A stretch of 64,000 bases of DNA from CAWCUK01 sp963798775. GTDB lineage: Bacteria > Bacteroidota > Ignavibacteria > Ignavibacteriales > Ignavibacteriaceae. This document shows, piece after piece, positions 53,783 to 63,441 of this stretch; within the stretch, counting starts at the first letter, position 1, and every line of letters starts with the position of its first letter. The stretch is taken from assembly GCA_963798775.1 (NCBI GenBank), contig CAWCUK010000006.1:62001-126000 (forward strand), in the 5' to 3' direction. The position numbers and the translations under genes are program-made. The notes below the pieces were generated by a model. The model had not been told where the DNA came from. It did no database searches and saw only the letters and a program-made list of their open reading frames with translations.

Positions 53783-55246
53783 TTATGAAACCGGTTTTAT
53801 TTTATCTAACGCAATATTTATTCTTTCTAATACTTCTTCTTTTCCTAAAATAAAAAGCAGATCATAAACACCGGGTCCGATGCCGGAACCGGAAACCGCC
53901 AGCCGAGCGGCGTGAATTAATTTTCCCGCGCCAATATTTAATTCTTCAGCCGTTTGTTTCAGCGCAGTTTCATAATCGTGCTTGCCAGGATTTTCCAGTT
54001 TAGAAAATTCTTCCGCTAACTTTTTTAGCTGAGCGGCAGTTTCTTCTTTCCATCTTTTCTTAATTACATTCTCTTCATACGTTTCCGGTTTTTGATAAAA
54101 GTAAGTACAATTGTATATAAATTCTCTTACGAATGAAACTCTTTCTTTCATAGCTTCAATAATATTAATCAGATACTGATCCGAAAAATTAGTGTTCTTA
54201 AATTCGGATTTTTGCAGTTCATCCCGGAATAAATTTAAAACTTCTAACGTGGGTTTACTTCTAAGATGTTCCGCGTTAAGCCAATTTAGTTTTTCGATAT
54301 TAAAAATGGCTCCGGCTTTATTAACACGATCTAAAGTAAAACTATCAATCAACTCATTCATTTGATAAAATTCTTTATCGTCTCCGGCATTCCAGCCAAG
54401 CAAAGCCACAAAATTAATAAGGGCTTCTTTTAGAAAACCTTTTTCTTTATAATCCTCAACCGCAACATCTCCCTGCCTTTTACTAAGTTTTGACCTGTCG
54501 GCGTTAAGAAGAAGAGGGAGGTGAGCAAATTCCGGTTTTTCCCAACCGAAGAAATCATACAATAAAATATGTTTGGGAGTAGAAGGAAGCCATTCTTCAC
54601 CCCGAATTACGTGTGTTATTTTCATGCAATGATCATCAACAACGTTAGCCAAATGGTAGGTGGGAAATCCGTCGCTTTTAATTAAAATTTGATCATCTAA
54701 AATATTACTGCTGAATTCCACATTGCCGCGTACAACATCATTAAATGAAATATTTTGATCCGGTTCAATGTTCATACGAATTACATAAGGCGAATCGTTT
54801 TTTAGTTTCTGCTGAATTTCGTTACCGGAGAGATTTAAACAATGTTTATCGTATCTTGGCTGCAGCCCTTCTTTCTGCTGTTTCTCACGTAAATCGGAAA
54901 GTCTTTCGGATGAACAAAAGCAGTAATACGCTTTTTTATCTTTAAGCAGCTTCTCAGTTTCACGCTTATAAATATCTAATCTTTCCGACTGCATGTACGG
55001 CCCAAATTCACCCTCTTTACCGGGACCTTCATCAAAATTTAAACCTACCCATTTTAGAGTGTTTATTAAATTTTCTACGGCGCCTTCAACAAATCTATTT
55101 CTGTCGGTATCTTCTACTCTTAAAACAAAAGTGCCGCTATTATGTTTTGCGAATAAATAATTATAAAGAGCTGTACGCAGACCGCCAACATGCAGATAGC
55201 CTGTCGGACTCGGTGCAAAACGTACTCTTGGTGTTTCATTTATCAT
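53783..55246 (-). CDS. gltX: Glutamyl-tRNA synthetase
   Basis: 487 residues, the normal bacterial length. The HIGH-type motif is VRFAPSPTGYLHVGGLRTALYN at the N-terminus, followed by the Cys-bearing AYYCFCSSERL, the central VIRGEEWLPSTPKHILLYDFFGW and the KMSKS-type loop SKLSKRQGDVAVEDY. The C-terminal all-helical part is the anticodon-binding cage. It attaches Glu to tRNA-Glu in protein synthesis. The presence of GlnRS just downstream suggests no transamidation route is needed for Gln-tRNA, although gatCAB cannot be excluded from this window. Confidence 0.97.
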   Translation of the reverse strand: MINETPRVRFAPSPTGYLHVGGLRTALYNYLFAKHNSGTFVLRVEDTDRNRFVEGAVENLINTLKWVGLNFDEGPGKEGEFGPYMQSERLDIYKRETEKLLKDKKAYYCFCSSERLSDLREKQQKEGLQPRYDKHCLNLSGNEIQQKLKNDSPYVIRMNIEPDQNISFNDVVRGNVEFSSNILDDQILIKSDGFPTYHLANVVDDHCMKITHVIRGEEWLPSTPKHILLYDFFGWEKPEFAHLPLLLNADRSKLSKRQGDVAVEDYKEKGFLKEALINFVALLGWNAGDDKEFYQMNELIDSFTLDRVNKAGAIFNIEKLNWLNAEHLRSKPTLEVLNLFRDELQKSEFKNTNFSDQYLINIIEAMKERVSFVREFIYNCTYFYQKPETYEENVIKKRWKEETAAQLKKLAEEFSKLENPGKHDYETALKQTAEELNIGAGKLIHAARLAVSGSGIGPGVYDLLFILGKEEVLERINIALDKIKPVS

Positions 55247-55370
55247 AATTAAAAATCTCTCTTTTCATGAAAATAATTGAAAAAATAAAGAGAATTTAAG
55301 TTCGTCTTTATAAGATGGATAAAACTAAGGCGAGATTGAAAGATAAAAACACACTATTTCTAAGCTAAAA

Positions 55371-57731
55371 TTAAGAATTAGCATCTACCTTAGAATCTGT
55401 ATAGTATTTTACTTTTTCAATAAATTCCTGGCTGTCAATCGGCTTCGGAATATAATCTGTTGCGCCGGCTTCCAAACATTTTTCCCGGTCTCCTTTCATC
55501 GCGAACGCGGTTAAAGCTATTATCGGAATTTCTTTATATTCCGGCAAAAGTCTAATTTTTTCGGTTGCTTCAAAACCGTTCATTACAGGCATCTGCATAT
55601 CCATAAGAATTAAGTCGAAGTGCTGCTTCTTAACTTGCTCCAATGCTTCGGCGCCGTTTTCTACAACTACAATAGATTCAAAATTATTTTTCTTAAGTAA
55701 ACGGGTAACTATAATTTGTGAGTGTTTATAGTCTTCAACCAATAGAATTTTAATTGTATCTTTTTGTGTTTTTAATAATTCCGGCGGTGTTGGTTCATCG
55801 TATCGATTTATCATTTGATTTATCGTGTCGGATAATTCTTCAATATTAGTACTGTTTTTTTCAAGAAGTTCCTCAAACATTCCGTCTATTTTTTTCAGTT
55901 CATCCGCATAATTTTCTTTCCCGGTGTATATGATTACAGGAAGCTTTGCGAATTTCGGTTTGGTTTTAATTTGTTTAATTAATTCAAATCCGTTTACTTC
56001 GGGCATATCAAGATCAATAATGGCAAGGTCTAAACTCATATTATCAATCATATCACTGACTTTAGCGGAATGAGATTCGGCGACAGCATTATAACCGGCC
56101 TGTATTACTGCTTCTTTAATTAAATTTAAAGTGGGAACATCATCATCAACTACTAAAATATTCGAATCTTTTTTAAGACGATAGCTAGTTAAAACTTCAA
56201 CAAGATATTTGTATTTAATGGGTTTTACAAAATATTCAACAGCGCCCATTAAAAATGCTTTTTGCTGTTCGGCTTCTACAGAACAGACAATAACCGGAGT
56301 ATTTTTTGTGTTTTTATGTTCACGTATTTTCTTAAGAAGCTCAAACCCATTCGCGTCCGGCAAAACAATATCCATTAATACGGCAAGAAAAGTTTCTTTC
56401 TCAATGGTAGCTAACGCGTGTTCGGCGGAATTTACTATTGTAGGCTCATAACCCCACTTATTTAAATAATTACTTAAAAGTTTTGAAGTCGCGTAATCGT
56501 CTTCAACAACCAAAACTTTATTTTTCTTTCCCGGTTTAGGAAGCGCGCTTAATTGAGATTCTATAGAAGAAACCATTTCCGCTTCCACAGAAAAACTATA
56601 TGATGTTCCTTTGCCTATGCTGCTTGATATATTTATATCGCCTTTTAATGTTTCAATATATTTTTTTGCAAGAGTTAAACCGAGTCCCGTTGTATTACCG
56701 AATTTAGAATTTCCTAATTCGGAAACGGCAAAAGGTTTAAATACTTCTTTTAATTTATTAGAAGGAATTCCGCCGCTTGAATCGATTATTTTAAAGGACA
56801 AACTTTTCTGTCCGGCAGCGGAAGCCGTAATAGAAATTTTTCCCCGTTCTGTCAGTCGAAGTGATGAAGTAATAATATTTACTAAAATATACCGTAGTTT
56901 TTGCGCGTCTACTTTAACTGAATCCGGCAAATTTTTATCAATGTTTATTAGAAACTCAATTTTACTTTTATCGATCTTTTCAGAAAATATTTTTACAACG
57001 TCTTCAATAAATTTTTTAATATTAATACTGCTCTGTGCCAATTTTGACTGTCCGATATCTAATTTTGCTAAATCAATTAAATCGTTAATTAAAGAGAGCA
57101 GACTAAAAGCGCTGTCTTTCAAAGTAGCCACATATTCGGCCTGTGAAGAAGTTAAATTATCTTCGTTGAGTAAAGAAGCAAACCCCATTATACTGTTGGT
57201 AGGAGTGCGAAGTTCATGCGCTATATCAGTAACAATTTCACTTAAAGAAGAGTTTACATCCCCATTATTCCCAATCCAGATTTTTATTAAATTATTTAAA
57301 GATTCTCCTATTAATTTTAAATTATCTCTATCTGTTTTAGAGAAAGGAGTTTTCTTCGCGATTTTAATTAATGTTCTTTCGTTATCGGAAATATTTAAAA
57401 ATAAACATCCTTCATATATAACAAATTCCGTGGCCTGAAGATCACAATCGGCCATGCTGTTAAAGGCAACCGCGTCGGATTTATCCTTTAATGGATTGCA
57501 AACATTGCAAGAATATGTTGTGTTTTTTATAAATGATTTTTTAGCGTCCCCCGCTTTGCCAAGTACGGTAAGTGAATTATCTTCGGCAACTTTAAAAAAT
57601 ACTACCGCTTGAAGTTCATATTCGTTAACTAAAAACTCACATAAAACATCCGGAAAATCGGCTGCTCTATTTAATGCGGTTTTAAGTAAAAAATTGTACT
57701 TGGATAAAAAATCTATTTTGGAGCTTTGCAT
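55371..57731 (-). CDS. Cytoplasmic hybrid histidine kinase with three receiver domains
   Basis: 786 residues, no signal or TM segment. Residues 1-155 look GAF-like, with Cys residues (CNVCNP, DCDLQ) that could bind metal or sense redox. HisKA has DIAHELRTPTNSIMGFASLL (His near 173). The HATPase has an intact G2 loop (TTGLGLTLAKKY), but its N-box reads NIITSSLRLT, with Ser for the ATP-Mg-binding Asn, and its G1 box reads DSSGGI instead of DxGxG. Three receivers follow, with phospho-Asp in AVLMDIVLP, LAIIDLDMP and LILMDMQMP. It is divergent from two receiver-cyclases, so it may feed them phosphate or, with a weak kinase core, act mainly as a phosphate sink. Confidence 0.92.
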   Translation of the reverse strand: MQSSKIDFLSKYNFLLKTALNRAADFPDVLCEFLVNEYELQAVVFFKVAEDNSLTVLGKAGDAKKSFIKNTTYSCNVCNPLKDKSDAVAFNSMADCDLQATEFVIYEGCLFLNISDNERTLIKIAKKTPFSKTDRDNLKLIGESLNNLIKIWIGNNGDVNSSLSEIVTDIAHELRTPTNSIMGFASLLNEDNLTSSQAEYVATLKDSAFSLLSLINDLIDLAKLDIGQSKLAQSSINIKKFIEDVVKIFSEKIDKSKIEFLINIDKNLPDSVKVDAQKLRYILVNIITSSLRLTERGKISITASAAGQKSLSFKIIDSSGGIPSNKLKEVFKPFAVSELGNSKFGNTTGLGLTLAKKYIETLKGDINISSSIGKGTSYSFSVEAEMVSSIESQLSALPKPGKKNKVLVVEDDYATSKLLSNYLNKWGYEPTIVNSAEHALATIEKETFLAVLMDIVLPDANGFELLKKIREHKNTKNTPVIVCSVEAEQQKAFLMGAVEYFVKPIKYKYLVEVLTSYRLKKDSNILVVDDDVPTLNLIKEAVIQAGYNAVAESHSAKVSDMIDNMSLDLAIIDLDMPEVNGFELIKQIKTKPKFAKLPVIIYTGKENYADELKKIDGMFEELLEKNSTNIEELSDTINQMINRYDEPTPPELLKTQKDTIKILLVEDYKHSQIIVTRLLKKNNFESIVVVENGAEALEQVKKQHFDLILMDMQMPVMNGFEATEKIRLLPEYKEIPIIALTAFAMKGDREKCLEAGATDYIPKPIDSQEFIEKVKYYTDSKVDANS

Positions 57732-58051
57732 GTGGTTCCTAATATTGCGGATGATTATTAGAAATTACTTGAAAATTTAAATCAATTGCAAATATAACTT
57801 ATAGTAGGGAAAAAGAAAACTTGTTTAAAGTTTTATGTTGAACAAAAAACTTTCTTTAAAAATATACTAATATTAAAAACCCATTTATTTGTCCTATGTT
57901 TGATTTAGGACAATTATTAAATTTTATTTATATTAATTACTTTGTAACCCAAAATTTTTATACGGAATGAATAAAAAAAATAAGATTTTCCACCTATTCG
58001 TATTGGGTAACCTCTGAAATTACTAATATAAATTATTTATTGGAAATTTTA
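57732..58051. other. Control region between the hybrid kinase and the receiver-cyclases
   Basis: 320 bases with the divergent promoters. The clearest feature is a perfect 8-bp inverted repeat TTGTCCTA / TAGGACAA at 57889-57896 and 57906-57913 around a 9-base spacer. It could be an operator or a hairpin. No reading frame is supported. Confidence 0.45.
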
Positions 58052-59170
58052 ATGGAATTATCTGTTAATAGCGTCGGCGAATTATTGAATAAAAAAGCTA
58101 ATATACTTATTGCCGAAGATGAAAATATTATTGCTAAAGATATTTCTAAAACAGTTTCCCGCCTGGGTTATAATGTTTTAGATATTGTTAGAAACAGCGG
58201 CGATGTAATTAAGAAAGCAACGGATTTAAAGCCAGATCTTATTCTTATGGATATCATGCTGGATGATGATTCTTCCGGAATATCCGCTGCGGAAGAAATA
58301 GCGGAGCATTTCGATATTCCCATTGTATATTTAACAGCGCTTGCCGATGAGGAAACTTTGCAAAGAGCAAAAATAACTGAACCTTACGGCTATGTATTAA
58401 AACCTTTCGATGCCCCTACTCTTAATTCTTCTATTGAAATGGCTCTTTACAAACATGAAATTAATCAGAAGTTAAAACGGCGGACAAAACAGCTTGAAGA
58501 GGAAAAGATAAAATCCAATAAACTTCTTCATAATATTTTACCCGCCGAAATTGTAAAAGAATTAAGAGACAATGGTATTATTTCTCCCCGTTATTATAAA
58601 TCGGTTACAATAATGATAACAGATTTTGAAGGTTTTACCTCAATTTCTTCAGGTATGCATCCAAGTACATTAGTAAAAGAATTAAACGAAATATTTAAGA
58701 ATTTTGATTCAATTATTGACAAATATAATCTTGAAAAACTAAAAACAATGGGAGATTCTTATATGGTTGCCGGAGGTTTGCCTAAAGAAATTCCCGATCA
58801 TGCAGAAAAAATAGTTTGCGCCGCACTTGATATGCAAAATTATTTGGAACAGAGAAATATAAATTCGCGATATAAATGGCGAATGAGAACCGGTATTCAT
58901 ACCGGGGACGTAGTTGCCGGCGTTGTAGGAAAAAATAAGTTTACATACGACATTTGGGGAAATACAGTTAATATTGCCAGCGTTATGGAGCGAAATAGTC
59001 AACCTGGCAAAGTTAATATTACTGAAGCAACCTACCTGTTAATATCTGATAATTTTGAATGCGAACTTCACAATAAAGTGGAAATTACCGGAAACGGAAC
59101 ACTTGATATGTATTTTATAAATCAGAAGAAAAATGAAACTTTAGAAATTCCACAAGAAAGAACTGATTAA
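58052..59170 (+). CDS. Receiver-class III nucleotidyl cyclase (copy 1), transition-state Arg replaced
   Basis: 372 residues from ATG 58052 (a TTG four codons upstream is less likely). The N-terminal receiver (NILIAEDENI, phospho-Asp in LILMDIMLDDD, Lys in YVLKPF) is joined by a coiled coil to a class III cyclase. The cyclase has metal Asp in TDFEGFTS and GDSYMVAGG, the substrate-binding Lys in KLKTMGD, Asp in YDIWGNTVN and the transition-state Asn. The transition-state Arg that normally follows (ASRME) is Val at about 311 (ASVME). It should make cAMP or cGMP when phosphorylated, but the Arg loss predicts weak or no activity alone; it could act as half of a dimer with copy 2. Confidence 0.92.
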   Translation: MELSVNSVGELLNKKANILIAEDENIIAKDISKTVSRLGYNVLDIVRNSGDVIKKATDLKPDLILMDIMLDDDSSGISAAEEIAEHFDIPIVYLTALADEETLQRAKITEPYGYVLKPFDAPTLNSSIEMALYKHEINQKLKRRTKQLEEEKIKSNKLLHNILPAEIVKELRDNGIISPRYYKSVTIMITDFEGFTSISSGMHPSTLVKELNEIFKNFDSIIDKYNLEKLKTMGDSYMVAGGLPKEIPDHAEKIVCAALDMQNYLEQRNINSRYKWRMRTGIHTGDVVAGVVGKNKFTYDIWGNTVNIASVMERNSQPGKVNITEATYLLISDNFECELHNKVEITGNGTLDMYFINQKKNETLEIPQERTD

Positions 59171-59362
59171 ATTTATCAAATAAAAACCTGCATATTTTTC
59201 GGGTAAGTACGAAAAATAATAACTAAATATTAGGAGGTTTTTTATTCCGGTATTGAAAAATCCCCTTTTTCCCACAAAAATTCCGTGAAAATAAATATGG
59301 CATATCAGTTGCAAAGTATTGAAGTGTTTGGTAATGGTTATGTCTAACAAAAACAGTTATTT

Positions 59363-60426
59363 ATGATAAACGAAATAAAAAGAAAAATATTAATAGTAGA
59401 AGATGAAAGTATAATTGCGATAGATTTAAAAGATCTCTTAAAAGATTAGGTTATGAAATTATTGATATTGTTTCTACAGGTGAAGAAGCTTTGAAGCTTG
59501 TTGAATCTGAAAATCCTGATTTAATTCTGATGGATATTATGTTAGATGGTGAACTTTCCGGAATTGAAACTGCGAAAATAATTTCTGAGAATTATAATTT
59601 ACCGGTAATATATCTTACCGCGTTAACCGATTCGGAAACATTAAATAAAGCAAAATTAACCGATCCCTTCGGATTTCTGTTAAAGCCTTTTGATGAGCGG
59701 AGTTTGCATTCTTCAATAGAAATGGGAATTTATAAACATAATATAGATACTCAGCTTAAAGAAAAAACTGTTGAGCTTGAAAGAGAAAAAATAAAAACTG
59801 ACCAGCTTCTAAATAATATTCTACCCTTGGAGATTGTAAAAGAATTAAAAACTAACGGTATGGTTATGCCGAGACATTATAATATGACCACAATTCTTTT
59901 TACTAATTTTGAAGGGTTTACCGATTTATCGCTTAACCTTCCTCCCAATGTTCTAATAAGTGAATTGAATGAAATATTCCATAATTTCGATACGATTATT
60001 GATAAATATGGTTTAGAAAAATTAAAAACAATAGGCGATACTTATATGATTGCCGGTGGGCTTCCTAAAGAAATTCCTGACCATGCCGTACGAGTTGTTT
60101 CTGCCGCTCTGGATATGTTTAAGTTTCTTGAAGAAAGAAACCGCGAATCGAATGTTAAATGGCTGATGAAAGCCGGTGCTAATTCCGGACAAGTTGTAGC
60201 CGGTGTTGTGGGGATGAACAAATTTACATATGATATTTGGGGCGATTCGGTTAATATCGCAAGCCGAATGGAAAGCAGTTCCGAACCCGGAAAACTTAAT
60301 ATTTCCGGCCATACTTACAATTTGATTAAAAATGATTTTGACTGCCGTTATAGAGGTAAATTAAACGCTAAAGGAAAAGGGGAGATTGATATGTACTTTG
60401 TGAACGGGCCTAAAAATAAATTATAA
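59363..60426 (+). CDS. Receiver-class III nucleotidyl cyclase (copy 2), frameshifted in the receiver
   Basis: Paralogue of the gene at 58052. ATG 59363 begins INEIKRKILIVEDESIIAID, then the frame breaks in the A-run at 59428-59431. Adding one base restores LKRSLKRLGYEIIDIVS and gives about 354 residues. Receiver: phospho-Asp in LILMDIMLDGE, Lys in LLKPFDE. Cyclase: metal Asp in TNFEGFTD is Asn (first metal site) while GDTYMIAGG keeps the second Asp, and KLKTIGD and DIWGDSVNIASRME keep Lys, Asp, Asn and Arg. Thus copy 2 keeps the Arg that copy 1 lacks, and copy 1 keeps the Asp that copy 2 lacks. Uncorrected, translation would need an internal start (59491) and lose the first part of the receiver. 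Confidence 0.85.
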
Positions 60427-60490
60427 TAGATGATTTAAATAATTCATTATTTTTATTTTCCGGAATCTCCTAAGCCTGTTTATGGTTCTA

Positions 60491-62491
60491 TTAAAAATTA
60501 AAATCAAGCTGAAAACTAAACCTATTATCTAATCCTCCTTCTATTTCTGAGTATCCTGAACCTATGCTTTTATCATATGGTTTAATCGTCTCCGAATATT
60601 TCCCGGTAATTGTAAAATATTTATAAGGCTTTATTTTAAATATAAAATACCATCGCGTTCCGTTATCATATAAAGCAGTATTCGATAATATTCCCGGCAG
60701 ATCGTTTTCATATTCATAAATTGCCGTACTGAACGACGCGGTATTAAAGAAAATGATTCTGCCGTAAAAATTAAGCCAGTAAAAAGGACGAACTAAAATG
60801 TCCTGAAGAAATAGAAATCCGTCTTCTTTAGTTAAAGAATTTTTACTAAAAATATTTTTGTATTCAAATCTTCCTTTTAATCTTAATTCTTTTGATACTT
60901 CATAAATAAATTCGGCGCGAATTATTTGTGTTAAAGTTTTTACAACCTTATCCGAATTACCGGTTTTTATAACAGATTCTTTATTCTCATTTTTATATCT
61001 AATTCTTGTTTCCACTTTTTTAAAAGGCTTCGATGTAAGATTAAAAAGAAATTCATTACCCGAAGACGGAAGAGGAATTCTAAAAGTCGGAGCGGGAAAC
61101 TTAAATTGATCGTAATAAAAATTTATTATTCCCAAAAAGGTTTTCCATTTAATACCGGTATATAATCCCAATTCATTTTTTGTAGCTCCGGAACGCTCGC
61201 CGAATCCGAAACCGTGCAGATTTTTGTACGATGTAGGGTAATATCGAAAGGAAGTTATGAAAGAAAAATTTCGGCTAATCACAATCTGCATGCCATTTAA
61301 GGAAGCGATAGAATTTCCGTCGAAAGCCGCTTCACCGAAAAAATTCAATTTTCTCCAAATTAAATCATAATTTAAAGAATAGAAATTAAAATTATTGCCT
61401 CTTAAATTGCCGCTTGAGGATGGGGAAAAAGGCTCATTAAACTTAGAATGATAATATAGAATTCCTATACTAAAAAAATCATTAGAATACCCGCCTTCAA
61501 ACCCTAATAAATTTTCCTCACCTTTCTTCCGTTTATCTATTTCATTTACGGTCCTGTGCATTCCGTCTACCGGTGTTGAAGTAATTAAATAAGAAACTGA
61601 ATCAAGATTAGCGTCAAATTTATTTTTAGAAATAAAAGCGGTTAGATTTATATTTTCTGTAAGTGATAAATTTACCGCCGCTCCTCGCAAAAATTTATTC
61701 TCATCTGCGCTGGTATAGCTTTTAATATTTGCGTGCTTTCGTTTAACAGGGTAAACCGCGTCGGCGCCTTTAGATATCGCGTACGGGCTCCATAACGCCA
61801 AACCTTGGCCGAATTGAACCAAATAATCACCGGCTACAAAATAATTTATAATTCCCCAATCTTTAACCGAGAAATGAAAAGATGAAAAATCATTTAAATT
61901 ATTTTCACCCGGATCTTTTTCGGCAAGAAACCCCGCTTCAAAATTCTTATTATATTTTATTTTAATTCTGTTATAAAATTTAGCGGCTGAACCGGAAAAT
62001 TTATTATCACGAAATCCTTTGCGCATTTGTAAATCATTTATTGATCTGCTCCTAAAATCAATGTTGTAATTATTAATAAAGCTTGATGAGTTATTCCCGC
62101 TATATTCTTTTACTTTTTCAACCGAAATAAAAGGAAGAATCTTTTTTACCAGGTTGTCCGGCAGATTTTTTACTGAATAAAGTTCTTCTTTAGAAAAATA
62201 TTTGCCGTACTTTTTTCTATGGTTAAAAATTATTTCGGCGGATGAAAAATCAACAAAAGGAATGGTTTGAAGTGTTTGTATATCGGCTTTATTTATATTT
62301 ACAGGATTATTAACAAGTTCTTCATATGTATTAAATAAAGCTTCATTATCGCTTTCTTCATTTGATTCTTGCAGAATATCTTCCAGAATTTGATTAGTTT
62401 CAATTCCTGTGGAATCCTGCTGCGCAAAGTTATATTGAGTAAAATACACAACTAGAGAAAGTATTATAAAATAAAAATTTTGCCGCCCCAT
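60491..62491 (-). CDS. Helix-hairpin-helix N-terminus fused to a large outer-membrane beta-barrel
   Basis: 666 residues with a signal peptide (cleaved near YNFAQQ). Residues about 40-115 contain two helix-hairpin-helix units (VNINKADIQTLQTIPFVDFS, FSKEELYSVKNLPDNLVKKI) of the ComEA type. The remaining 550 residues are a barrel of many amphipathic strands ending SFQLDFNF. This HhH-barrel arrangement is widespread and uncharacterised in Bacteroidota. HhH domains bind DNA non-specifically, so a role at the surface in DNA uptake is possible but unproven. Its gene is followed leftward by the convergent cyclase and is preceded by the PorV-like gene 12 bases upstream, so the two form an operon. Confidence 0.82.
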   Translation of the reverse strand: MGRQNFYFIILSLVVYFTQYNFAQQDSTGIETNQILEDILQESNEESDNEALFNTYEELVNNPVNINKADIQTLQTIPFVDFSSAEIIFNHRKKYGKYFSKEELYSVKNLPDNLVKKILPFISVEKVKEYSGNNSSSFINNYNIDFRSRSINDLQMRKGFRDNKFSGSAAKFYNRIKIKYNKNFEAGFLAEKDPGENNLNDFSSFHFSVKDWGIINYFVAGDYLVQFGQGLALWSPYAISKGADAVYPVKRKHANIKSYTSADENKFLRGAAVNLSLTENINLTAFISKNKFDANLDSVSYLITSTPVDGMHRTVNEIDKRKKGEENLLGFEGGYSNDFFSIGILYYHSKFNEPFSPSSSGNLRGNNFNFYSLNYDLIWRKLNFFGEAAFDGNSIASLNGMQIVISRNFSFITSFRYYPTSYKNLHGFGFGERSGATKNELGLYTGIKWKTFLGIINFYYDQFKFPAPTFRIPLPSSGNEFLFNLTSKPFKKVETRIRYKNENKESVIKTGNSDKVVKTLTQIIRAEFIYEVSKELRLKGRFEYKNIFSKNSLTKEDGFLFLQDILVRPFYWLNFYGRIIFFNTASFSTAIYEYENDLPGILSNTALYDNGTRWYFIFKIKPYKYFTITGKYSETIKPYDKSIGSGYSEIEGGLDNRFSFQLDFNF

Positions 62492-62503
62492 TTTTTCCTA
62501 ATC

Positions 62504-63355
62504 CTACCTTTTTAAATATTCTTTAATTTTTTCGTTTCTACTTTTTTCATCCCCAAAACTGATTATTAAACCAAACTGATGCGTAAGTCCAAGATCGGGA
62601 TGTGTAAAAATCGCGTAATCTAAACTAAAAAAAGAATAATTTATTCCGATCCCGGCCGAATATTTTGACGGTTCATTCGCGAATCCCGCCCGTAAAGAAA
62701 GATATTTTATTATTAAATAATCAATCCCGAGCATAAATGAAGCATTATACTTAATATCTTTTTCAACCGCGAAATTTATGGAAAGGGAATTTTCTATATC
62801 ATAACTAAAACCTGAGGACATAATAAAAGGAATTTGATCAGCTTCATTTTTTATGCTTGCCCTGTTTACATTCTGCACCGAAAAACCCCAACGAAAAGAT
62901 TCGGTTAAATATGCCAGACCGCCTAAACTAAAGTAAAAAACAGAAGTATTTCCATAATTTTTTATAGAAATCATCTGAAGATTCGCCGAAGTTCCCGCGA
63001 AAAATTTATTTTCATAATTATAAGAAAAAGCAAAAGTAAACTTATTTTCACGGTAAAGATCAAATCCGTATGTCATAGCGCCTACAGCAGCGGAACCGAA
63101 TGAAAACGGCTCGTTATAAGCTATATAGCCGTTTGCTAATTCTTCAAAACCAAACGGGGAAGGTGAATAATATAAGCCTATCTCACGCCAATTCATTTGT
63201 GCTAAACCGGCGGGATTATTAAAGATAGCAAAAACATCATTGCTTAAAGCTACTCCCGAATTTGAAATCGCTATTTGTTTTGCGCCTGGATTATATTGCG
63301 AGTAAACATCAAGAAACAGTGAAACAACCAAGGCAATGATTAGTATAAACCGCAT
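62504..63355 (-). CDS. PorV/PorQ-like outer-membrane protein
   Basis: 283 residues. A signal peptide (MRFILIIALVVSLFL, cleaved near YSQ) is followed by SNSGVALSNDVFAIFNNPAGLAQ, the Asn-Pro-Ala-Gly-Leu motif that marks FadL/PorV/PorQ-type barrels, and alternating strands to the end. In T9SS organisms PorV and PorQ act with the sortase PorU in the attachment complex that processes sorting tails such as those at 42-50 kb. Whether this is a true T9SS component or a general barrel of the same fold cannot be told here. It is first in a leftward two-gene unit. Confidence 0.8.
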   Translation of the reverse strand: MRFILIIALVVSLFLDVYSQYNPGAKQIAISNSGVALSNDVFAIFNNPAGLAQMNWREIGLYYSPSPFGFEELANGYIAYNEPFSFGSAAVGAMTYGFDLYRENKFTFAFSYNYENKFFAGTSANLQMISIKNYGNTSVFYFSLGGLAYLTESFRWGFSVQNVNRASIKNEADQIPFIMSSGFSYDIENSLSINFAVEKDIKYNASFMLGIDYLIIKYLSLRAGFANEPSKYSAGIGINYSFFSLDYAIFTHPDLGLTHQFGLIISFGDEKSRNEKIKEYLKR

Positions 63356-63441
63356 TGAAATTACTATTTACTGATTGTTGTCTGATAATATCTAAATTCA
63401 TATATTAAAATCAACAATTATTTTTGAAAAACGGGATAAAT

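Noticed and set aside
56611..57438. Long plus-strand frame (275 codons) opposite the hybrid kinase
   Set aside because: It is the antisense shadow of clear HisKA/HATPase coding sequence; its composition is that of a reversed frame.
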